DNA of 9,276 nucleotides from Thermoproteota archaeon (lineage in GTDB: Archaea > Korarchaeota > Korarchaeia > B14-G2). The position numbers and the translations under genes were made by a program. The notes beneath the pieces are model-generated. The model saw nothing but the letters and a program-made list of their open reading frames with translations. It was not told the DNA's origin and made no database searches. Below are positions 6,060-9,276 of the stretch, piece by piece. The DNA lies in contig QMWA01000057.1 in the NCBI GenBank assembly GCA_003661385.1, positions 1 to 9,276 of the forward strand. The letters are read 5' to 3'. Numbering within the stretch: the stretch's first letter is position 1; each line of letters starts with the position of its first letter.

Positions 6060-6602
6060 GTGTGGTTGGTTACTGTCGGCGAGTACGTGATAACTGCTGA
6101 GGAGATTGCTGAGCAGGCTAGGGGGCTGAAGCTCCTGAGGATATACTGGCTCCAGTACACCTTAGCTGGCGAGGCTCTCAGAGCCTATAGGAGAGGAGAC
6201 CTGAGCAGGGTTGCTGAGGTCAAGGATGTTGTCGACGAGGCTAGGAGCATGCTTGAGCCCTACGCTGAGTCTGGAGACCTCGGGGCCAGCGTCTACGTGG
6301 TGCAGCTAGCTGGGATGTCTCAGTTCCTAGCTCAGATGCTTGAGTCTAGGGAGCCCTCTCGAGACGTTGGCAAGCTAGCTGCTAGCCTCAGCGATGAAGA
6401 CTTAGTTAAGCTGGAGGAGGAGCTTGCCGCTAGAGCTCTCAAAGCCTACCTAGCTGAAGACCTCAAGGAGCTTAGGGGGCTCAGGGAGCTGATCTTAAGC
6501 ATACTCAGGCGGAGCAGGCCTGAGAGGAAGAGGGTAGAGAGGCTATGTGGGGTAGAGAGCTTCATCTCAGCTGCTATAGTCGAGCTTGAGGCAGAGCACT
6601 AG
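6060..6602 (+). CDS. Unknown all-helical protein
   Basis: 180 residues predicted to be almost entirely helical, rich in Ala, Leu, Glu and Arg, without a membrane segment, signal peptide, cysteine pair or nucleotide-binding motif. Helix-like stretches include residues 12-55, 60-75, 84-100 and a long charged run LVKLEEELAARALKAYLAE. A basic patch SRPERKRVERL sits near the C-terminus. The frame extends up to GTG 6042, but that is only about 7 bases from the TATA box; GTG 6060 is at the right distance for a leaderless start (TTG 6066 also possible). It shares a promoter box with the AlkA/ATPase pair, so it may be co-regulated with them. I do not recognise the family; a PUA-, TPR- or four-helix-bundle type fold is not excluded. 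Confidence 0.65.
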   Translation: MWLVTVGEYVITAEEIAEQARGLKLLRIYWLQYTLAGEALRAYRRGDLSRVAEVKDVVDEARSMLEPYAESGDLGASVYVVQLAGMSQFLAQMLESREPSRDVGKLAASLSDEDLVKLEEELAARALKAYLAEDLKELRGLRELILSILRRSRPERKRVERLCGVESFISAAIVELEAEH

Positions 6603-6626
6603 AGGAAAAGCCCTACTAGTCCTCTA
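6600..6626 (+). terminator. Hairpin at the end of the helical-protein gene, possible terminator
   Basis: TAGAGGA at the stop codon pairs with TCCTCTA (6620-6626) around a 13-base loop, giving seven pairs. No T-run follows, so it is weak as a terminator and may instead protect the transcript end. Confidence 0.25.
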
Positions 6627-6687
6627 AGGCCAATACACCTCCAAGATGGCTACGAGCTATCTTAAGCACTGCAGGTGAGGAGCTCAA

Positions 6688-6813
6688 ATGCCTCCTAGTG
6701 AAGCGATGTTTAGACGCCTGCTGGCTGCAGGCTTAGGTTTCGTGCAGCTGGAGGATGTAATGCCGCAGCTACATCATGGTGCTGGTAGGTTTATGAAGGC
6801 TATTAGCCTGTAG
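6688..6813 (+). CDS. Possible 41-residue ORF upstream of the MNT-HEPN gene
   Basis: A short open frame starts at ATG 6688 with GGTGAGG (6674-6680) 7 bases upstream, a good ribosome site. It encodes a 41-residue peptide (MPPSEAMFRRLLAAGLGF to GRFMKAISL). The middle contains VQLEDVM, encoded by one copy of the 17-bp repeat. A helix-turn-helix-like beginning (SEAMFRRLLAAGL) is suggestive only. The TATA box of the next gene lies inside its 3' end, and the stop is 15 bases before that gene, so it may be a degraded remnant rather than a working gene. If real, it could be a small partner of the MNT-HEPN protein. Nothing else in the window resembles it except the downstream repeat copy. Confidence 0.3.
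   Translation: MPPSEAMFRRLLAAGLGFVQLEDVMPQLHHGAGRFMKAISL
6743..6759 (+). repeat. 17-bp direct repeat, upstream copy
   Basis: tgcagctggaggatgta, identical to 7686-7702. About 17 bases before it, tgcaggctta resembles tgcaggccta before the other copy, so the full repeat may be some 34 bp with a diverged middle. The copies bracket the MNT-HEPN gene. Confidence 0.7.
6790..6797 (+). promoter_or_regulatory. TATA-like box of the MNT-HEPN gene
   Basis: tttatgaa lies about 34 bases before the TTG start at 6828, predicting a leader of roughly 10 bases that just includes the GAGGTG ribosome site. Confidence 0.45.
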
Positions 6814-6816
6814 CTA

Positions 6817-6822
6817 GAGGTG
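6817..6822 (+). promoter_or_regulatory. Shine-Dalgarno GAGGTG that decides the TTG start of the MNT-HEPN gene
   Basis: GAGGTG is a perfect match to the archaeal anti-Shine-Dalgarno core, with a 5-base spacer to TTG 6828. It supports the uncommon TTG start. Confidence 0.7.
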
Positions 6823-6827
6823 TAGGC

Positions 6828-7667
6828 TTGGGAGCTGAGGTAGAGGCTGAGTGGCTGATCAGCATCTTGAAGGATGCTTGCAAAGGCATAAGGGGGCTTA
6901 AGGCTCTAGTGGTCTTTGGAAGCTATGCTGAAGGTAGGGTGATGCCTGCAAGCGACGTAGACATAGCGGCTGTGGTCGAGGACCCTAGAGCTCTAAGCGA
7001 GCTGAGGTGTGCTGTAGCTAGAGCTCTGAAGCTACCTGAGGATAAGGTGTCTATAGTTGACTTGAGGAAATCTCCTCCTACACTCAGGGTTAAAGCTCTG
7101 AAGAGGGGTATAGTTATCTTTGGGAGTGTAAGCGATGTGGTGAAGTCTATAGAGCCAGATGTCGTGGAGGTCTTGGAACATGAGAGGGAGAGCTTTTACC
7201 AGTGGCTGGAGGGCATAGATCCCATGGATGAGAGTGTGATCATGGCTATAGTCAGGCAGGTGGAGTCAGATGTAAGGTTTCTAGCCAAGGTCTTGAGGGA
7301 GAAGCATCCTAGTGAAATCACTGGAGATGAGGTGCTTAGGAGAGCGTTTGAGAGAGCACTCCACACAGGCATAGAAGGAGCTCTAGACCTGCTCAGGCAC
7401 ATAATATCAGGCTTAAGCTTAGGTGTAGCTGAATACTACAGAGACTATGTTGAGATAGCAGTAGACAGCAAGGTGATACCTCCAGAGGCAGGAGAGAAGC
7501 TACTAGAGCTGGTGGAGCTACGCCACAAGCTAGTACATAGATACAGGAGGCTGGACTACAACGATCTCATAGAGAAAGCTAGGGCTTTCATCGAAGTATG
7601 GCCACAGGTCTCCAGCTCAGTAAGGAGGTACCTCAAGGAGGAAGCTGGTAGCCGAAGACAGCTATGA
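6828..7667 (+). CDS. Single-chain nucleotidyltransferase-HEPN protein (MNT-HEPN fusion)
   Basis: 279 residues with two domains. The N-terminal minimal nucleotidyltransferase (MNT, MntA-like) has VVFGS (28-32) and then D43-V-D45, an exact GSX10DXD metal and ATP site. A likely third Asp is D78 (VSIVDLR). The C-terminal half (about 115-275) is helical and carries LRHKLVHRY (231-239), an RX4HXY motif with R232, H237 and Y239, the signature of HepT-type HEPN RNases. In two-gene MntA/HepT systems the MNT protein silences HepT by adding AMP to the Tyr of this motif; here both parts are in one chain. A toxin-antitoxin or defence role is inference; the protein could instead modify nucleic acid or another protein. 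Start TTG 6828 is supported by GAGGTG. No second toxin-antitoxin gene is adjacent, and flanking direct repeats suggest mobility. Confidence 0.85.
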   Translation: MGAEVEAEWLISILKDACKGIRGLKALVVFGSYAEGRVMPASDVDIAAVVEDPRALSELRCAVARALKLPEDKVSIVDLRKSPPTLRVKALKRGIVIFGSVSDVVKSIEPDVVEVLEHERESFYQWLEGIDPMDESVIMAIVRQVESDVRFLAKVLREKHPSEITGDEVLRRAFERALHTGIEGALDLLRHIISGLSLGVAEYYRDYVEIAVDSKVIPPEAGEKLLELVELRHKLVHRYRRLDYNDLIEKARAFIEVWPQVSSSVRRYLKEEAGSRRQL

Positions 7668-7685
7668 TGCAGGCCTACTGAGGGC

Positions 7686-7702
7686 TGCAGCTGGAGGATG
7701 TA
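7686..7702 (+). repeat. 17-bp direct repeat, downstream copy
   Basis: Identical to 6743-6759. Here the frame that encodes QLEDV begins at an ATG (7667) overlapping the MNT-HEPN stop but meets a TGA after four codons. Spacing to the preceding partial match is one base longer than in the upstream copy, which shifts the frame. It looks like a decayed duplicate. Confidence 0.7.
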
Positions 7703-7774
7703 GGTGCTAGAGACTTGAGAAGGCTAGTGCTCTAGGTGCTGTAGGGGCTGAGAGCCTTCTTATGGCTGTGGCTG

Positions 7775-7794
7775 AGCTTAAGTGGGCTTAAGCT
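7775..7794. repeat. Perfect 8-bp inverted repeat with 4-base loop
   Basis: agcttaag, loop tggg, cttaagct. It lies about 107 bases after the MNT-HEPN stop and is followed by gctttact, without a real T-run. It may be a transcript-end hairpin or a protein-binding palindrome. Confidence 0.5.
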
Positions 7795-7901
7795 GCTTTA
7801 CTCAAGCTGCCTGCTTGTAGCTCCATCAAGCACCTAGGTCTTGCTGCATGGCCTCGCTTAGCATCTAGGGTAAGCTCCCAATAGCTATCGAGGAGAGCTA
7901 A

Positions 7902-8000
7902 CGTTTAAGAGGCTACTTGATCCTTAAGGCTCTGCCGCCGATCAGGGCGCTAACACATGCTTAAGCCCCTCCGGCCCGCCATCAAGGGCTCTAAGCTTCC
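7902..8000 (+). ncRNA. Candidate structured small RNA with its own TATA box
   Basis: cgtttaag (7902-7909) is a TATA-like box in an otherwise gene-free stretch. Transcription would begin near 7931, exactly where the DNA turns GC-rich. The segment holds an imperfect hairpin: gcttaagccc (7959-7968) pairs with gggct-c-taagc (7986-7996), ten pairs with one bulged C, with a C-rich loop. In hyperthermophiles such GC-rich non-coding islands often mark RNAs. I cannot assign it to tRNA, SRP RNA, RNase P, C/D or H/ACA classes by motif. Strand and ends are uncertain. Confidence 0.25.
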
Positions 8001-8022
8001 TGGGGTGCCGTGTGCAAGCTCC

Positions 8023-8538
8023 TTAAGCCTCAGCAAGCTCAGGCTTTAGGATCCCCCTTGCCTTCAGGAGCTTTATCACGATGTAGCCTATCAGGGAGCC
8101 TGGGACGCAGCTCACCAGCCAGAACAGGATGAAGAGCAGAGCTTGGTTTGTTATCCCTAGCACGCTTGGCATAGCCTTCCCATATGCTGGAGCTACTATG
8201 GTAGCTGATATCACAGCTCCCAGTGAGGTCCCTAAAGGCTCTGAGAGCGCGGCTACGTCTCTCTTGATCAGCTTGTAAGTGAAGCCTACTACCAGGGCGC
8301 CTGGGATCCCACCTGGGAAGGCGAATATGGTCCCTACTCCAAGGAGGTTCCTGATGACACCAGTTAGTGTGGCTACTAGAGCAGCCCACCACGGGCCTAA
8401 TGCCACCCCTGTTATGGCGTTGATCATGTGCTGGAATGGATATGCCTTGGTTGGGCCCATTGGGATGTACATCGGGGAGAGCACTACACCTATCGCAGAC
8501 ATCATGACTGAGAACGCAAGCTTCCTAGTGTAGCTCAC
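8023..8538 (-). CDS. thiW: ThiW, S-component of an ECF importer for a thiamine precursor
   Basis: A 171-residue integral membrane protein with about five to six hydrophobic segments. The ThiW signature run is present: KAYPFQHMINAITGVALGPW (31-50), then TGVIRNLLGVGTIFAFPGG (59-77) and GALVVGFTYK. ThiW is the substrate-binding subunit of an energy-coupling-factor transporter thought to import hydroxyethylthiazole. It needs shared EcfA/EcfT subunits, which are not in this window. The start is GTG 8538 with a G-rich ribosome site (AGGGGG) about 5 bases upstream. The TATA box at 8569-8576 allows only a leader of about 8 bases, too short for a TPP riboswitch. It is a single-gene unit, convergent to the gene-poor region and divergent from the next gene. 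Confidence 0.93.
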   Translation of the reverse strand: MSYTRKLAFSVMMSAIGVVLSPMYIPMGPTKAYPFQHMINAITGVALGPWWAALVATLTGVIRNLLGVGTIFAFPGGIPGALVVGFTYKLIKRDVAALSEPLGTSLGAVISATIVAPAYGKAMPSVLGITNQALLFILFWLVSCVPGSLIGYIVIKLLKARGILKPELAEA

Positions 8539-8568
8539 AGAACCCCCTGAGCTCCAAGGCCACAGGTT

Positions 8569-8576
8569 CTTAAAGG
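8569..8576 (-). promoter_or_regulatory. TATA box of thiW
   Basis: On the minus strand the sequence is cctttaag, centred about 34 bases before GTG 8538. The short predicted leader leaves no room for a riboswitch. Confidence 0.5.
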
Positions 8577-8628
8577 CTTGTCAGGCACCAGAGTAGACGC
8601 AGCAGCATACAGCAAGCCTCAGAGTAGC

Positions 8629-8645
8629 CTGCTGCCTAGCAGCAG
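8629..8645. repeat. 7-bp inverted repeat between the divergent thiW and exported-protein genes
   Basis: ctgctgc, loop cta, gcagcag. It lies upstream of both divergent genes and their TATA boxes, in a stretch that also repeats gcagcagc near 8599. It could be an operator, or simply low-complexity GCA/CTG sequence. Confidence 0.35.
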
Positions 8646-8668
8646 AGGCGTGCATGCAGTCTGGTTAA

Positions 8669-8676
8669 GTTTAATT
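8669..8676 (+). promoter_or_regulatory. TATA-like box of the exported-protein gene
   Basis: gtttaatt lies about 37 bases before ATG 8709, placing transcription start near 8698. That favours ATG 8709 over ATG 8694. Confidence 0.5.
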
Positions 8677-8708
8677 TGGAGGAGCAAAGCTGGATGCATG
8701 GTGCCTGT

Positions 8709-9276
8709 ATGCTGCAGCATAGGAGCTTGCTTGCTGCAGCCATGCTGCTAGCCGTCTGCGTGCCTGTAGCATTGAGCACTCAGCTTACTCAGCGAGCCTA
8801 CACGATCGAGGTCAGGATGACCATAGAGGTCAAGGCTAGAGGGGAGGTCAGCGAGATATGCATGTGGACGCCATACAACAGGGTGTATAAGGAGGGCTGG
8901 TGGAGCCAGCACCCATACCAGCAGGTTGATGTCCTTGAGCTTAGGGGGCCTAGCGGCCTTGTGGAGCCTAAGCTAGCAGCCTTAACCAGGGAGGAGAACC
9001 TCCTGCTTGTGCTGGATGCCAGCAAGCTCAGGAGCGAGGAGGGGGAGTACAGGATTGAGGTCAAGCTGCTAGCTACAATCAGGGAGTTCAAGCAGAGGAT
9101 AGACCCGAGCTTAGTTGAGCCCATCTCCAAGATACCAGAGAGCCTCAGGAGAAGATACTGCAGAGCAGACAAGTACTGGCAGGTTGAGAGCCAGGAGCTC
9201 AAGGAGCTAGCTATGAAGCTTGCTCCATCAGATAACACCTACCAGGCTGTGAAGGCCATACTAGACTACTGCTACA
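8709..9276 (+). CDS. Exported protein, N-terminal part; probable transglutaminase-like superfamily member
   Basis: The frame is open from ATG 8709 to the window edge, giving 189 residues. It begins with a signal-like sequence: after MLQHR a hydrophobic core SLLAAAMLLAVCVPVAL ends near residue 22, so the protein is exported or membrane-anchored. A beta-rich region follows (YTIEVRMTIEV, EYRIEVKLLATI). The stretch YWQVESQELKELAMKLAP followed by NTYQAVKAILDYCY looks like the helix pair that leads into a transglutaminase/cysteine-protease-like core; the Cys-His-Asp triad would lie beyond the window. The call rests on that lead-in only. The start is set by GGTG at 8700-8703 with a 5-base spacer, matching the peptidase gene at 3211; ATG 8694 is the alternative. 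The opposite strand is also open here but reads as low-complexity Ser/Leu sequence. Confidence 0.6.
   Translation, partial: MLQHRSLLAAAMLLAVCVPVALSTQLTQRAYTIEVRMTIEVKARGEVSEICMWTPYNRVYKEGWWSQHPYQQVDVLELRGPSGLVEPKLAALTREENLLLVLDASKLRSEEGEYRIEVKLLATIREFKQRIDPSLVEPISKIPESLRRRYCRADKYWQVESQELKELAMKLAPSDNTYQAVKAILDYCY

Larger units (their letters stand above)
7668..8022. other. 355-base gene-poor region between MNT-HEPN and thiW
   Basis: No convincing gene is visible. It contains the second 17-bp direct repeat (7686-7702), an 8-bp perfect hairpin (7775-7794), a stop-free but start-less stretch reading like ASALGAVGAESLLMAVAELK (about 7721-7780) that could be gene debris, a TATA-like site (7902-7909), and a GC-rich imperfect hairpin (7959-7996). 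The palindrome CTTAAG occurs five times between 7777 and 8027. No tRNA T-arm, CRISPR array or T-run terminator is seen. Confidence 0.6.

Noticed and set aside
6603-6827. tRNA gene in the intergenic region
   Set aside because: No GGTTCRA-type T-arm or acceptor pairing could be found on either strand.
7663-7725. C/D-box sRNA (atgatgc, ctga, ttga)
   Set aside because: The boxes deviate from consensus, the spacing is too short, and it overlaps the MNT-HEPN stop.
7915-7970. Faint resemblance to the 5' region of 16S rRNA (ctaacacatgc)
   Set aside because: Only about 11 bases agree with a bacterial-type segment; the flanks do not match archaeal 16S rRNA.
8539-8700. TPP riboswitch upstream of thiW
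   Set aside because: No conserved CTGAGA / ACCTGATCTGGATAAT-type core, and the promoter leaves only a very short leader.
8798-9238. Minus-strand ORF of 146 residues
   Set aside because: It is a Ser/Leu-rich low-complexity shadow of the plus-strand exported-protein gene, which has a signal peptide, promoter and ribosome site.

Overview
The window reads as a chromosomal stretch of a hyperthermophilic archaeon, most likely of the Thermoproteota (Crenarchaeota). The evidence is AGG/AGA-dominated arginine codons, TATA boxes about 25 bases upstream of starts, several leaderless or nearly leaderless genes, GGTG/GAGG-type Shine-Dalgarno sites with frequent GTG and TTG starts, a two-CXXC protein disulfide oxidoreductase, stand-alone MoaD/MoaE, an archaeal AlkA-type glycosylase and ThiW. 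The lineage is an inference; no rRNA or tRNA gene is visible to settle it.

Layout. 1-438: C-terminal GtrA membrane domain of a protein that starts outside the window. 465-2265: compact plus-strand operon with a small coiled-coil protein, MoaD, MoaE and a DHH-family phosphoesterase. 2251-3100: minus strand, a PDO-type thiol oxidoreductase and a 51-residue, almost pure coiled-coil protein. 3211-4596: an exported M28 zinc peptidase with an unusual C-terminal S-layer-like extension ending in an EF-hand-like loop. 4603-6007: minus-strand pair of an AlkA-like DNA glycosylase and an overlapping unknown P-loop ATPase. 6060-6602: an unknown helical protein that shares one symmetric TATA box with the glycosylase gene. 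6603-8022: a more loosely packed, accessory-looking region holding a single-chain nucleotidyltransferase-HEPN (MNT-HEPN) protein flanked by 17-bp direct repeats, a possible 41-residue ORF, and a 355-base gene-poor stretch with hairpins and a candidate small RNA. 8023-8538: thiW on the minus strand. 8709 to the end: N-terminal part of an exported protein that looks like a transglutaminase-like superfamily member; its frame is open to the window edge.

Functionally, the Moa pair makes molybdopterin for molybdenum or tungsten enzymes, ThiW imports a thiamine precursor, PDO handles cytoplasmic disulfides, and the two exported proteins suggest turnover of surface proteins. The best candidates for something undescribed are the fused MNT-HEPN protein with its flanking repeats, the AlkA/P-loop ATPase pair with its divergent partner under one shared TATA box, the peptidase/S-layer fusion, and the structured intergenic segment near 7900-8000.
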